DNA of 64,000 nucleotides from Carettochelys insculpta (taxonomy: Eukaryota; Chordata; Testudines; Carettochelyidae), in contig NC_134137.1 in NCBI RefSeq assembly GCF_033958435.1, forward strand, positions 228,883,501 to 228,947,500. Direction: 5' to 3'. A program made the translations under genes and the position numbers. This document shows, piece after piece, positions 37,978 to 52,650 of the stretch. Numbering within the stretch: position 1 is the stretch's first letter; each line of letters opens with the position of its first letter. The notes under the pieces are model-generated. The model was not told the origin of the DNA and searched no databases. It saw only the letters and a program-made list of their open reading frames with translations.

Positions 37978-38204
37978 CTGAAGCAAAGAGTAATAAGGAC
38001 AAAAGCAAAGTAAACTTTCATAACAAAGGGGTTTTTCATTTAAATAACTATGGCACACAACTTCACCACCCAAACTCCACACACATATGCTATGCTTTAC
38101 TTTACTTTGAAATTAATGGGATTTAAGAATATGCTTAAAGTTGACCTTATGCTCAAAATGCTTTACTGTATCAGTACCTTTATGTAGAAGATTAAATCAC
38201 AAAA

Positions 38205-38735
38205 CAGAAAAGCAACCCTGTAGCTCCTTAAAGACTAACAATATTATTTATTAGGTAATGAGCTTTTGTGGGACAGACCCACTTCTTCAGATCTGGAGAT
38301 AACTGATGACTGAGAAGAGGAGAATTTAAAAGCAAGACAGAAAAAAATGAAATAAAAACTGACAAATCAGGCAGATAGGGCAGAAGGAGGGGAGGGAAAA
38401 GGGGAAGAAAAAATGCATCTGCAAGTGTCTATTAAGTGGGATGCCTGTGGTCACTGTGAATATCAAAGGTGGGGAAACTGTCCTTGTAATGCATAAGGTA
38501 ATTGATAACTTCGTTGAGTCTGAGGTTATAGGTATCAAACTTGAAAATAAATTCCAATTCAAATGTCTCCCTTTGTAATTTGGTGTTAAAGTATTCTCAC
38601 TATTTTCCAGATCTGAAGAAGTAGGTCTGTCCCATGAAAGCTCATCACCTAATAATTCATACTGTTAGTCTTTAAGATGCGACAGGACTGCCTTCTTGTT
38701 TTGTGAAGATACAGACTAACCTGACTCTCTCTTTA
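38205..38735. repeat. Inverted-repeat element, family B, with 300-bp spacer
   Basis: Left arm 38205-38295 (GTAGCTCCTTAAAGACTAAC to CCACTTCTTCAGATC) and right arm 38608-38735 (GATCTGAAGAAGTAGGTCTG to ACAGACTAACCTGACT), separated by about 310 bp of purine-rich and then unrelated sequence. The arms are the same inverted pair as at 37142. Confidence 0.6.
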
Positions 38736-39199
38736 AGATTAAATCAGTTATTGTTTACCTTCCTCATTGTGATGGAGTGAAAATATACCAAAGGAAAAGA
38801 ACATAATTGAAGGCACGATTAACTGATATTTGCTAACGATCACAACATTATTTGCCACTTAGCCAGCATATGAGTTTTTTTTCTTGGAATGTAGAAAATA
38901 TTTATTGATTTAGTCTGTCAGGCTGCAAAGGATACTTTTGCATTAATCTTTCCTTTCCACATATTCTTAGTTGGTCTATATTACTATCTGCCATCATTAT
39001 AACCAAGAAATCATACACCTCACTTTTGGTCTTTAAAATCAACATGATCATGGATTTAAAGAACTGTACTGACTTTATGTTTCTCTATTTTGTTCAGTTT
39101 TGGTTTATCTTATTTTTACTATTACAGTCTGTCTTCTGTATTACTTTTAATACCTTTTTCCTGTACCATCTCTTCCAAACCTGTTCCTTCCTCTTTATT

Positions 39200-39600
39200 T
39201 TGTACTACCTTGATTATTTGGGTCTCAGTCAAATCCTGTATTGATTACTGCAACTGCCTCCTCTTTACCTGCCCAAAATGTCTCTCCAACATGCTTCTAC
39301 TAAAAATATCTTCCTCACCCATGACTCAACCATGTCATCTTCCTTTTGCTTGAAACCCTTCATTGCCTTACAAGTATAATTTGCATTACACTTTTAACTG
39401 TAGATTTACTCTACACTTCTGCCTGCATCATTTCTTGATAACTATTGCTGCCTTGCCTAGGTGCTCCAGTCTGCCCATTTAGTTCACCTTAATGCACTTT
39501 GGTGTTCTTCTCCAGTAAACTGTTCTGTGCCTTTTTGTGTGCTTCCCCACCTATATTTTTCCATACTTTCTAATCCATTTCATTCTAGTTGCTATACCAC
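39200..39600 (+). mobile_element. L2/CR1-like LINE fragment
   Basis: The frame reads DYCNCLLFTCPKCLSN, matching the DYCN-LL-GLPKCL block that lies after the RT domain in L2-group LINEs. Downstream text such as CTTGAAACCCTTCATTGCCT fits the same family. Strongly decayed. Confidence 0.55.
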
Positions 39601-40001
39601 ATGTATCATTTGGTATCTCAGTGCCTAAAGAAACCATAGTTTCCTCAGAATAATAACCCTCAATCTCAGGGGTGGCCCAAAGTGAAGCCTACAGAGTTTT
39701 ACAATGTATGATGTATTCTACATCATTTATATGGAGCTAAATGTCCACGTAAAGAGGGTGGCCAACCCACACAGTTCAATATGATACATGATATGGTGGG
39801 ATCTGTAGTATCCATGGGTGGCCACAATCTGCTCCTTTTTAAGTAAACTAAGTACAGCCTTTGGATTCCTGGCAAGTGGCTAATGTGGCCACCAGTTGAG
39901 CACAGTTTGAATTCTCCTGCTCTAACTTCTAAAAGAAAAATTCTAAGTAAATGCCTTCTCTGTAGACTTTAAAATTGTTGATATAAGACAAAGTATTGTA
40001 C

Positions 40002-40115
40002 CTTTAGCAGATGCAGCCTCTGAGACAAAATATCATGATAGTTTAAAAGAAGTGGCCATTTAGGGACCACAGTCTCTTCTTCAATGTCATTAGGAAAGAA
40101 GGAATTGCAGAGATT
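40002..40115 (-). CDS. SPAG17: SPAG17 exon (WPLLLNYHD block)
   Basis: This 114-bp exon has 38 codons, phase 0 at both ends. The acceptor is TTGTTTAATAG and the donor is AAG/GTACAA. The peptide runs from [14 protein letters not shown] to [19 protein letters not shown]. The PLLLNYHD core is conserved in SPAG17. It lies only 92 bp downstream of the preceding exon (40208-40345), so the two are separated by a minimal intron, the shortest in the window. Confidence 0.88.
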
Positions 40116-40165
40116 CTATTAAACAAGAAAAGGGCACAATCATTAAATATTAAAACGGAGGTTTA

Positions 40166-40345
<180 letters not shown>

Positions 40346-40396
40346 CTACCAAGTAGAGAACATATTAGGTGTCAACTATAGCATTGATCTATACTT

Positions 40397-40686
40397 AGAT
40401 TAAGGATACATCTATACTTACTGGGCCTTCAACGTGTTGCGATGGATCTTCTGGAGTTTGATTTTGCCATGTGTGTGAAGATGCAGCAAAATCAGTTTCT
40501 CTTGGCTCAGCTGTCGACTCTGGTACTCCATACTATTGCATGGAGTAAGGGATGTCGGCATAAGCCCAAAGAGTCCTGATCTATACTAGGGAACAAAGAT
40601 GATCCTAATACATTGATTCCAGCTGTGCTAATGGCATAGCTAAAATTGCGTTTCTGGGATTTGGTTTGTTCTCTAGTGTAGACCAG
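40397..40686. mobile_element. DNA-transposon MITE, family A
   Basis: It starts GATACATCTATACTTACTGG and ends TTCTCTAGTGTAGACCAGG, an eroded complete copy of the family also present in reverse at 5346-5627. It lies 51 bp upstream of a SPAG17 exon in transcript terms. No coding content. Confidence 0.6.
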
Positions 40687-41814
40687 GAGTAAGCTAAGGG
40701 TGTATTAGAGATTCCATTATAATTGCTGTATTCACAAGAAGATAGTTTTGCTGAAAGTACTTGTTTCCTCGTGGAATTCTCAACTATTTCCAGAAGAAAA
40801 ACATGTTAAGAGTTTTAACGCACACTGATCATTTTAAACTGGCTACACATCACAAGTTGAACCTTTCTTAGTTGTCTTCACTAAGGACAATTTTCCAAGC
40901 TAAAATGCAAATAAATTAATAATTATAAATCAGGAACATTAGTCATGTTTATAAAAAAGTTTCATTTCTTAAATAGTAAGGTTCACAATTTTACAATGAT
41001 TTTTCAGTCTGTTTGTAGATTGAAGGCAGAACTTACACCTGACAGTCAATGTCATAGATATATGCCCCTCCAGGTGACAAGCCTGGATGTTATCATCCAC
41101 AGATATGAGGAAAATTGTATCCTTCTGAAAAGAACACATTTTTATGACGGATATAACTTAAATAACTTTATAACTATACTGCAGCGCATGGAAACTTTTT
41201 AAGTGTATTGTGTCTGTGGACTTTATTACTTGGAGAACGGAAGTTTTTGGACTAACGTATGACTTTTCCTATCTTCCAGCATCATTAAAGTCTATAGATG
41301 TTACATTGGGAGTTTATAAGAACAAAAAGCAGTAAAGTAGCACTTTAAAGACTAGCAAAATATTTTATTAGGTGAGCTTTCGTTTATAAGCTGTGTGCAG
41401 TTGGGAAAGTAAAAATTAGCCTCAGGTAGAATCAACACTAGTATGCATGCAGGCTGTGTCCTGTTTCACTGAGGATTAATAGGCATGACATCCTCCCAAA
41501 AAATGTCAGCCTGCCAGCTTTGCAATATCTGAATATTGCAGAGAGAACCTAGAAACTGCCTGTTTTCTTCTTAATGTTTAACTAGTTAACAAATTAAATT
41601 GTATTTTACATCCCTAGCTTCAACTTGCAGCCACTGGAACATGTTACAGCTTTCTCTGCTAGATCGAAGAGCCCAGGGAAAATATGCAAGGGTGCACAGG
41701 GGGCCACAAGCACCCTGCCAGCATCCGCCCCCATCACCTTAGTCATGTCAGAACTGTGCCACTTCCAGTAAGTGTGAGGGTACTCCCCATCCTTCCATGA
41801 AGTTGCACAGTCTG

Positions 41815-41985
41815 AGAGCAGTATGAGCTTCATGGTCTGTGCCTTTCTGGGGCAGGTTACAGAAGAGTTAAGGGTTTGAATTAGGAATTACTGGGTGAAA
41901 TTCTATGGCCAGTGTTAATACAGGAGATCAGACTACATGATCATAAGCATCTCTTCTGGCCTTAAAAATCTATGAATCTAAGTGC
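41815..41985 (+). mobile_element. CR1 3' tail fragment
   Basis: GAAATTCTATGGCCAGTGTT, then CAGGAGATCAGACTACATGA, then CTTAAAAATCTATGAATC: a common CR1 3' end ending in the ATCTATGAATCT type repeat. Confidence 0.75.
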
Positions 41986-42384
41986 CTCAGGGAGAAGAGG
42001 AAGCCTACCACAATCCAGGTGACTCAGTTTGGTAACCCAGTCCAAAGGTTTAGTACATATCCAGCTACATTAAAGTCCAACTGAATCAAAAATTTAACTT
42101 TGGGTTTTGATCCTCCAGTTCTAAAGTTCTGTAGGAAGGAAGGCTGTAAACCTTATTTGTTGCTGCAGAAACAGAACAAAATTTGCTGACCATTCATTAC
42201 GTGGAGCTTCAATGAGCCAGTGATGGGCAAGTCTGAGTCCTGTCTTCAGAACTACAAATGCAAGGTTCAATGTACACTGTTTGGAAACATTCCCTAAAAA
42301 GCTAAAGGGCTACAAACCATTTCTAAGACCCAGATGCAATGTGAAATTATGAAATTATTATTTTTGCTGGGATCACATTTGCAA

Positions 42385-42480
42385 TTTTTTGTTGGCATTG
42401 GCCAATGACAGCAGGCAGGATACTGAGCTAGATGGACTTTTGGTCTTACCCAGTATGACCGTTCTTACATTCTTATGGAG
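42385..42480 (+). mobile_element. CR1 3' tail fragment (second subfamily)
   Basis: CATTGGCCAATGACAGCAGG then GATGGACTTTTGGTCTTACC and the end ACCGTTCTTACATTCTTATG match the tail of the subfamily seen at 11001 and 56143, but more diverged. Confidence 0.8.
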
Positions 42481-43038
42481 GAGCTCATGTCCCACAAAAA
42501 GAAAAGTTGATACAGTATTAGTGATCATTTTCATTTTGCCCTTGTATTATGTGCTGCTTTTGACAATCTTGAGACAAAACACTCACCAGCAGTTACTGTG
42601 GGCTAGATTAAATTTAGCGCTTACTCAATCATGTAGAGGAGCAAGGACCTTCATTCCTCTGCTTCACTGAGAAAGTGTTGTTTAAATTGCAGTTCTGACT
42701 ATTGAGAGTGGTGAAAAGTCCTGGGACTTCATATCCTACTACTCTTCTCTATGAAAAAGTGGAAGGGAAGGGACATATTGGACTGGGGAGCAGCAGGAAC
42801 CTTGGAATAGGTTGCTAGGTACATAGTGGGAGTAAGCTGAATCCTAAAAAAGAATGAATAAAACCTAACTCCTCTGAACCAAGGGAAAGCAGAGGATCCT
42901 TTGAGTCACAATTCCTTTCTACTGCTCCTTCCTGGGTGATACAGCTATGTCTGTTATTTGGGGATGAACCTGACTGACTTGTCGCTAACTGATCAATTTA
43001 CTATAACAGTGTTTAGCCTGAATGATGGGTGTGAATTA

Positions 43039-44730
<1,692 letters not shown>

Positions 44731-44740
44731 TCTGAGGTGT

Positions 44741-46640
44741 GTGCACCACAGTTTTGATTATGATATAAAAAATCTAGGCCAAGCCGGAATGAACAAACAT
44801 CTCAAACAGGTTATTAAGGGAAGGCAAAAGGCTATGGGGAACGAAAAAAGGAAGTTGTCACCAAGGAAAGCTATCTCGGAAGTGAAAAAGTGGAGGGATA
44901 AAGTGAGAACTGCCAAAAGTGAAACAGAACTAGACCTTGCAAAGGAAATTAAAACTAATAATAGAAGGTTCTTTTACCCATATAAAGAAGAAGAAATCAA
45001 GGAAAGAACAAGGAGGACCAAAAAGTACTGAAGATGGGGTGGCAAAGATAATTTAGATATGGGCCAACATGTTAAAGAATACTGGGCCTCAGTTTTTCAT
45101 AAGGATAACGAGCATCTTGGGAACAGTGGCAATATGGCTAAAAAAACAAGGATATGGAAGTAAAAATTACATCATCTGAGGAGGCAGCCAAATTCAAACA
45201 GCTTAATTTGAACAAATAGGGCAGTCTGGATAGTCTCCATTTAAGAATATTAAAGAATCTGGCACATGAAATTGCAAGCCCAACAGAAAGGATTTTTAAT
45301 ACATCCGTACACTCAGGGAGGCCATACCCTATAACTGGAGAATTTCAAATACAGTACCTATTTTTAATGGGAAAAAGCCACCAGGGAAACTACACGCCTA
45401 TTAATTTGACCAACTGTATGCAAGGTCTTATAACAAATTTTCAAAGACAGTAATTAAAGAGAAAGAGGTAAGTGGTATTTGGGATAAAATAAAACATGGT
45501 TTTACAAAAGACAGATCATAGACCAACTTGCTTTCTCTCTTTGAGAAGACAAATTTTTTTGACAAAGGAAATGCAACAGATCTAATCTACCTGGGTTTCA
45601 CTATGACACAGTTCCACTTGGTGAATTATTAGTTAAATTTGAGACGATAGGGATTAATGTGAGAATCCAAAGGTGGGTAAAGAACTGGTTAAATGAGAGA
45701 TACAAGGAGTCATGCTGAAAGATGAAGTGTTGGCTGGAGGGAAGTTATTAGCGGAGTTCCCCAAGGCTCAACTTGGGACCAATCTTAATATTTTCAGTAA
45801 TGACCTTGGCACAAAAAGTGAGAGTTCAGTAATAAAATATCCGTATGACACAAAATTGGGAGATATTGCCAATATTTAGGAGGCTTGGGAATATCATAAA
45901 AAGAAATCTGGACAGCCTTGAAAGCTGGTGTACTAGAAATGGGATGAAATTTAATAGTGCAAAGTGCAAGGTCACACGCACAGGGAGTAACAACATCTGG
46001 AATATCACGTGCAATTCTGGTCTCCAATGTCTAAGAAAGATGAATTTCAAACTGGAAAAGGTACAGAAAAGGGATACTAGGATGACCAGAGGAATGTCTC
46101 AAGAGAGGAGACTTAAGGAGCTTGGCTTGTTTAGCCTAACAAAATAAAGGCTGAGGTGAGATGTGATTCCTCTCTATAAATATATCAGAGCACCAAACAC
46201 CAGGGAGGAAGAAGAATGAAGTTAAGAGCCAATGTTGCCCAAGAACAAATGTATATAAGCTGGCTGTCAATAAGTTTCAATCTGAAATTAGATGAGGATT
46301 TCTAACCAGGAAGGGAGTAAATTTCTGGAATAGCCTTCCCAGCGGAGCAACAGTGGCAGGGGCATGAGTTGTTCTATGACAGAGCTTGATACTTAGGGGA
46401 TGGTATGATGAGGTCCTGACCAACAGTGGCCAACTTCTACTAGGAAATATCTCCACCAGCTGGAGATGGGCACTTGATGAGAAGGGCTCTGAGTTACTAC
46501 AAATAATTCTTTCCCAGATGTGTGGCTGGTGGATCCTGCCCACATGCTTAGGGTCTAGCTGATCACCATATTTGGGGTCAGGAAGAAATGTTTTTTGGGT
46601 CAGACTGGCAGAATCTTTGAGGGGTTTTCACCTTTGTCTG
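44741..46640 (+). mobile_element. CR1 LINE, old copy, about 1.9 kb
   Basis: Starts in the region before RT (KLSPRKAISEVKKWRDKVRT), passes through degraded RT (GNATDLIYLGF; GVPQGSTWD-like near 45750) and the C-terminal domain (GMKFNSAKCKVTRTG), and ends with the CR1 tail TTTGGGGTCAGGAAGAAATG. Many frameshifts and stops. It is much older than the copies at 11001 and 56143. Confidence 0.85.
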
Positions 46641-46981
46641 CAATTTGAGAAGACTCTTGGGACAGAGTAAAGGTTGAAAGGAAGCACTATATATGGGAAA
46701 TAATCTTGACCAATTAAGTACTAAACAACTTATTGTGAGACAGGTGAAATGCAACATAAAAGTATTTGTTCTGAAGCTCAAGGAATGAGAACCAATCCCA
46801 CCAACACAACAAAGGAATTATAGCTGCAAGGATAATCATTCTGAGTTTGCAAATGTATGATTTTGGAACCACTTTGTAGATTTAGACCAAGTCTGACCCC
46901 TGTTCTGTTGTCGGGCAAGACAATTCTTGGAATAAAATCCCTTTCCCTTGTGCTGAAACTGTGTGTATGGTCCCTAAACAT
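46560..46981 (-). pseudogene. DIRS-like reverse transcriptase relic
   Basis: Across shifting frames the minus strand reads GKGFYSKN, then LAAIIP, a DWFS-like box, YFYVAFHLSHNK and IGQDYFPYIVLPFNLYSVPR. These follow the order of the fingers-palm region of DIRS/Gypsy-type RT (GFYS...DWF-LDL-DAYFHV...VLPFGLSSAPR). Too broken for class certainty. Confidence 0.5.
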
Positions 46982-47299
46982 AAAAAAAGGAGATGACTTC
47001 CAGTTTCAGCATGTGGGTCCTTGAACAGAAAGGGGAGTGGTAGTAGGTGCCGGGGAAGGTAGTGAAAGAGATGTAGTGACCCAAGCTTATAATCTCCAAT
47101 GCATTCGCCTGACGTAATTGGCTCCTAAGTAGATTGAAAATAGAAGAGAGAGTATCCAAAGGAGGGGAGCAGGGTACAGTGGTGTAGTTACAGCTTCATG
47201 ACATGGTTGTTCCAGACCTACAGCCAACACATCAAAATTGCCATTTTGATGAGGAGGAGTATCATGAATGAATGCCTGTAAAGGGTTAAATCCAGAGAG

Positions 47300-47790
47300 A
47301 GTGGGTTCTCTGTTGGCGAGCAGCCAGGTCAGACAATGGGAAGAGAAACAAGGATCTTTTTAATTGAAACAGTTATCTGATGGAGAGTTCTTTTCTTTTG
47401 TGTGGCCAGAGAAGAGAGACACAGAAGCCTATGCAGGTTTAAGGAATTCAGTAAACATCCAGGCCACAAGGAAATCTGGGCATGCATATATTTAAGTAGA
47501 AAGGAAATGTTTAGTCAGACACAATCAGGTTATTTTTTTAATTTTGGATTTGGTGCAGGACTTTTCAGGCTGGCTGATATGCACACCCTCCTCCCCCACT
47601 GTACATCGTAACTTTTAAACTGCATCTCAGGGATGTAATCCTCTATGCTTTCATCTATTTTTTTAGTTGCTCTGCAACACTTGGCAACCAAGCTTTATCT
47701 TATATATCTTTTGTTTTTGTTAATAAATCACCTTTTTTTGTAAGGCAATGATTTGATTCCTGTGTCCTAGAGAAGAATCTCTGTGTATGC
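47300..47790 (+). mobile_element. LTR-like segment, low confidence
   Basis: CTTTATCTTATATATCTTTT followed by TTAATAAATCACC and TTGATTCCTGTGTCC resembles a TATA/poly(A)/U5 series. It lies between the two halves of a DIRS-like relic. Borders not found. Confidence 0.3.
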
Positions 47791-49019
47791 ATGTCTAAGA
47801 CTGAAAGGTCATCTATCTGATTGCAGCTTAATTTCTTCCTCTTTGTTTCAAGCTGTCTCCTAAGAGACAGTTACGAGCTTGGGGTTACCCCACAGGGAAA
47901 CATCCCAAGTGTGTCTTCCTGGGTTTTAAAGAGGGTTTCTTCTCACTTGGGTGGTGGCAGCTACCTCCCAGGGAAAGGGAATCTGTGAATATGGGAAGCT
48001 TTTAAGCAGAAGCCCATAGAGGCAAGATATTTTTCAGATCTCTTGTAGGCCCCCACCTTCTGCACCTGGAGTGTCAGAGCAGGGAACAGCCTTGATGAGA
48101 TAGCTGAAGGTTAGATGGCATTGAAATAGGGGGCTTCTTTCTCTGGAATCTTTTTTTTCTTTTTGGACTCCTTAGTAGATCTTTGAAATTCAGAAAACTG
48201 AATGGGGGTGGGATCTCTACACCTTTTAGAATCTACTAAACATTTGTTTACTTACAGGTACATAATCCCTAATGAATCTTAAGATGGCCTTGGAATCTGC
48301 AGGGTGGGCAGTGATAGATCGATGGATTCAGCTACGAGTTCGGAATCTATCAAAAGAGACATAATTTGGAAAACAGTCTGGGGAAACCAGGATGCTCAAT
48401 GGAAAATAACTGCTGTAGAAATAGAATGAGCCACAATGTTACCTAAATTTAAGGAAGCCTGCAATGTGCTTCTACCCAGTAGCTGATCTTCAGTAATAAT
48501 AGCCTGGAATTCTCAGTAAAGGCCGTGAACTTATAATAATTGGTATTATTTTGTTATAAGAGCCTAGAAATTTGCAATCCTAAATCAAAGGGTTGCAAAT
48601 GATTAGCACTTACGGTCAAAAAAGTCACAGTATTTTTAATCCTTATTGCATGGTATTGATTTAGCATGGTGCTATCTGCCACTTTAATTTATAGCTTCTC
48701 AACTAGTGATTTAGGTAAAGGATGTGAAAATAAAAATGCAGAATTTGTGGCTGGAACTTAATACTTTTTATTGGCACATTTGTACATTAATGGAATCATT
48801 ACCTGAATCTGCCAAAGGGTTTTGGAAGAATCTGAGGGGGTCTCTTTTTAGCAAGTCCACTTGAGCAGACAATAAGATTGTGCTGGTACTCTTGGGATCT
48901 CCTCCAAGGGATCTATAAGAAATCTGTAATACATTTCATTAATCCTTGACCTTGTTTAAAATCATCCCCTAGAGAAGACAGAGGAGGCATAACTCCTCAT
49001 CTGGACAAGATGAGGAGAT

Positions 49020-50400
49020 ATTAGTTAGACATTAGCTAGACATTGGAGTAAATTCTTTGTCTGTTCTCGTCTTTTGTTCCTCAGATGATTCCTGTGACTG
49101 GGCGGGTTGAAGATGAGTAAATGGAGTGATAGACTGTCTGCTTGGGGGTCCCTCAACAAAGACAATGGGCTCATGAAAATTGCTATTGCTAGGAAGCCCA
49201 AAGATCCCAATATGGTCACTGAAGATGTATACCGGTCATAGAAGGTCGCATCAAATGTGGCTTGAAGCAGTAAGAAGGGACACAAGATTGCCTCATTTGC
49301 AGTGCCTTTCTTTCCATGAAGGTGCCAATGAGGGTGTCTCCCTCATAGTATGCAAAAAACTCCTGCACTGCGATTTGGGAATCTGAAGAGAATTCCTCAC
49401 CATCTAAATGACGAGCCCTACCAAACTCAGAGGTTGTTGGAAAATCAAGTGATACTGTGGAGAGGTTCAATCTCAGTCACCATGCCAATCTCGGTAGCCA
49501 CAGAAACTCCACTAAAACAGGAGACTCCAATTTGTTTGAGACAAATAATTTTTTGGGTATCTAAAGTTTTGTGGCACCAGATTGTTTTGTGTCAGCTCAA
49601 ATCTCAGTTCCACAGCCAGTGCCAATGGCAGAGTCTGTTCAGGTAGGTCCTGGGTGGTGCAGGTTACTGGTAGCCAAGAAAATGGCTGCTCAGAGCACAC
49701 CAAGATGCCAGATTTCCTGCCAGTATCAAAGGACTCATGTAGGTATTAAATGTGGTGAAGGGGATGTAAGTACCACTATTTAGATATGCATCATTTAAAC
49801 TTTTTCACAGCTTGATTACACTTGTGCAGCTCCCCAGGCATGTTTAGTATCATGACTTTTAGAAGAGCTCAGTGAGCTAGATGCAGAAATGGTACCAATC
49901 CAAGCCTTGAGCCTCAGTAATACCTAGATTAGGACCTGAGGTTTCCAACACTGTTTTATCTTGACAAGACTGAGGTTTTTTTTGAAGAAGGCTCCTTGTG
50001 AGCAGAATCAGAGGGGTAGCTGTGTTAGTCTGTAGCCACAAAAACAATGCAAAGTGATATGGCACCTTAAAGACTAACAGATTTGTTTGGGCATAAGCTT
50101 TCATGAGCAACTGAGGAAGTGGGTTTCTGCTCAGAAAAGCTTATGACCAAATCTGTTAATCTTTACGGTGCACAGGACTCCTCATTGTTCTTGTGAGGAG
50201 AATTACTCCTCTTAGGGAAGATTCATACCTGCTCTTATTGTCAGGTCTAGATTAATGCAATCTACATACTCATGGGGCAATATGCTTGCTTGGAGGCTGA
50301 TGGACAAGGGGATCTCTTGGCCTAGATCCGAGGCCAGATAAAGGGAATGTGCCATCATCAGAAGCTAAAGTCTTATCTACCAGTTCTTCCTAGATCTGCT
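49020..50400 (-). pseudogene. Possible DIRS-like gag region relic
   Basis: Scattered minus-strand open pieces (49025-49285, 49216-49470, 49877-50110) with a style resembling gag-like ORF1 of DIRS elements. They lie upstream, in that orientation, of the RT relic at 46560-46981. No single motif is decisive. A family B repeat is inserted at about 50008-50196. Confidence 0.3.
50008..50196. repeat. Inverted-repeat element, family B
   Basis: GCACCTTAAAGACTAACAGA then GGGCATAAGCTTTCATGAGC, with the inverted partner GCTTATGACCAAATCTGTTA and ATCTTTACGGTGCACAGGAC. The loop carries ACTGAGGAAGTGGGTTTCTG. It is complete enough to form a hairpin. Confidence 0.7.
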
Positions 50401-52083
50401 TTTAAATGCTGAATAGATGTAGACTTTTTAGGGATCTGTGTATCTCCCAAACAGTGAAGACACCAGGAAATGAGGAATATATACCACCAAGCAGGATAGA
50501 AGCCAGGCAGGTGAAGTAATACTTGAATCCTGCAGATCTTTGCTTATGTCAGAGATGAGGGGACTCTTGCAAATGGACCACTTGAGGGAAAGAAGTATGA
50601 AGCAAGTCAATCACAGAAAATAAAACATACAAAATAAAGATGTAAATATGTGCATTGCCTAACTGAACGGTAGAAGCTAAACTTGAATGATAGACACAGA
50701 CGGGCAACACACTCTGTTTCAGGCAGAGACAGTTGAGGAGGAATTGAGGACAGTTTGTTCATTCAGCTCTATTTATTCTTGGTTGCGGACACAAAGATGT
50801 GTATGGCACATGCATGGACTGAACTAGAATTGCTGTCAAAAACCTCCAAGCAAAAGCACATGGGACCAATAGACACAAAGTGGAGCACCTACAGGGACAC
50901 TACTAGAGAAAGGAGTTTTGAGTTTTGCTCAACTCAACGTTATTCAAAGGGATAATATACCATGAAGGAACCTTCACTCTGTGTTAATATAATATTTTGC
51001 CAGTGAGCTTCCTAGCTTTTTCAAAAGGAAAATACATGTTGTGTAGTTAGCAATCATTTAAACACATGTACATACAGTGTGCATGATTAGCATATTGCGA
51101 CAGCCTGTCTCCTCCCATCAGCTGTGCTCCACCAGCTCTGTAGTTCCCCACTTCCCCAGCCATGCCACTGACCCATTCACTGCATTCCCCTCTCCAACAT
51201 AAACTCTGTCCACTGAAGCATGTAGGACTGCCCAATGCAAGCAGGAAACGCATCTCCCTGATGTCTCCTGTTCCTGATATACTAACTTCTCCATAGCCTG
51301 ATTTCCCCTTTCTACAGCTCCACTCACATGAAGTGCTTGGAGCAAAGGACAACTATGTTACAATGGAATAGTGTTCCTAGTTTTGCTGGAGGGTGGATTT
51401 TGTGGCACAGCTAGAAAGAGAAATTGCAGCTGTGATTTCTGTTCCAAGATCCTGGCAATTTTATCTTTGAGAGAAAGATCCTCTGACTCCTGTACAAAAT
51501 AATTACCTCATCTTCAAGAAACACTGAGGTGTCAGAGATTGTAATGTCTTTATGCCATACAGAACACATTTTCCCAGCAGCTATGAACCTTCCTATGCCC
51601 CAATTAATGTTCTTCAACACTTATTACTAGCTTTTATGCAATGTTGGGGAGCATTGGCACAGCTGTGGGTTGCAAGCATGCAAGAATGCAGTGCAGCTGG
51701 GGTGCATAGTCAGAGCTGAGGACAGGGATGCAGTAGCAGAACAGTGGAGTGCAGGGTGGTTGGGAAGCACTGGCAGCGCTGGGGCTGCAGAATGGTTGAG
51801 TGCAAGAATGTTGGGGTGAGCTGGCAGAACTGCTCAGTGTTTGGGAGTTGAAATGCAGTGGCAGAGCTGGGGGAGCCGCACCTTCCCGATCTGAGCACCC
51901 AACCTCTCTCTCCCCCTGCCATCCATTCCCATTTTTACCTCTGCCCATAACCCCTTGCTGAGACCCAACATACCTCTCTTTGCTATTCCTCCAATACTAC
52001 ATCTTTTACTGCCTCTCCCCTCTCAGGAAGCAGTCGCATTCCCCCCCAAAGATTCTGATTACTTTTTCCTCAAAGTTAAATTA
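50200..52083. other. SPAG17 intron, unassigned
   Basis: No exon or transposon ends recognised. 51640-51900 is an irregular GC-richer stretch with repeated GCAGTGGCAGAGCTGGGG-like and GGTTGAGTGCA-like phrases, which produces the open frames seen there. Confidence 0.4.
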
Positions 52084-52648
52084 TAATAAACCCTCACTAT
52101 CGTGGGACCCATTTTACTGGACATCGGTAATAACGGGTGTCTGCTAGCCCTGCCCCCCCACAAGAAAGTAAAGTACAGTACTGCACTCTAAAGTACTGTA
52201 AATGGCAGCTCACCAGAGATGCCACCGGTCCCCCTGCGGCTGAGACTACTGCAGCCGCAGGGTCGTTGGCTGCAGCTGGAACTGCCGCGGCTGCTGCTGG
52301 AGCTGCCACAACCATGGGGTCCCTGGCAGTGGCTGGAATTGCTGCACCCGCGGGGTTCCTTGCTGCAGCTTGGAGAGCTGCCGCCGCCATGCCCTCCCCA
52401 CCACTGAGATCTGTGGTAGTGATTCCAGCTGTGGGAGGTGGGGGAGGACACAGTGGCAGAGCCAGAAGAGTTCCCCCTCCCGCCCGCTGTGCCCTGTGCG
52501 TGGGCAGCTTGGAGCCTAAGGAGCTGCCATGCTCAGGGCAGAGCGCTGGCGAAGCAAACCCTCAGAGTAAACCCTTCAATACAACAGACTTGCGGTTTTA
52601 ATGGATACCCCTCCCACCCAACTAGTCCATTATATTGAGGGTTTACTG
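52084..52648. mobile_element. Tigger-type MITE, TA duplication
   Basis: It starts TAATAAACCCTCACTAT and ends with the inverse ATATTGAGGGTTTACTG, flanked by TA (52082-52083, 52649-52650). The interior (52200-52520) is GC-rich and full of GCTGC/CAGCC runs with no transposase. The 154-codon frame here has low-complexity Ala-rich composition and is not a gene. Confidence 0.75.
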
Positions 52649-52650
52649 TA

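Noticed and set aside
52137..52601. 154-codon Ala/Gly-rich plus-strand frame
   Set aside because: It lies wholly inside a TA-flanked Tigger-type MITE and reflects GCTGC/CAGCC low complexity.
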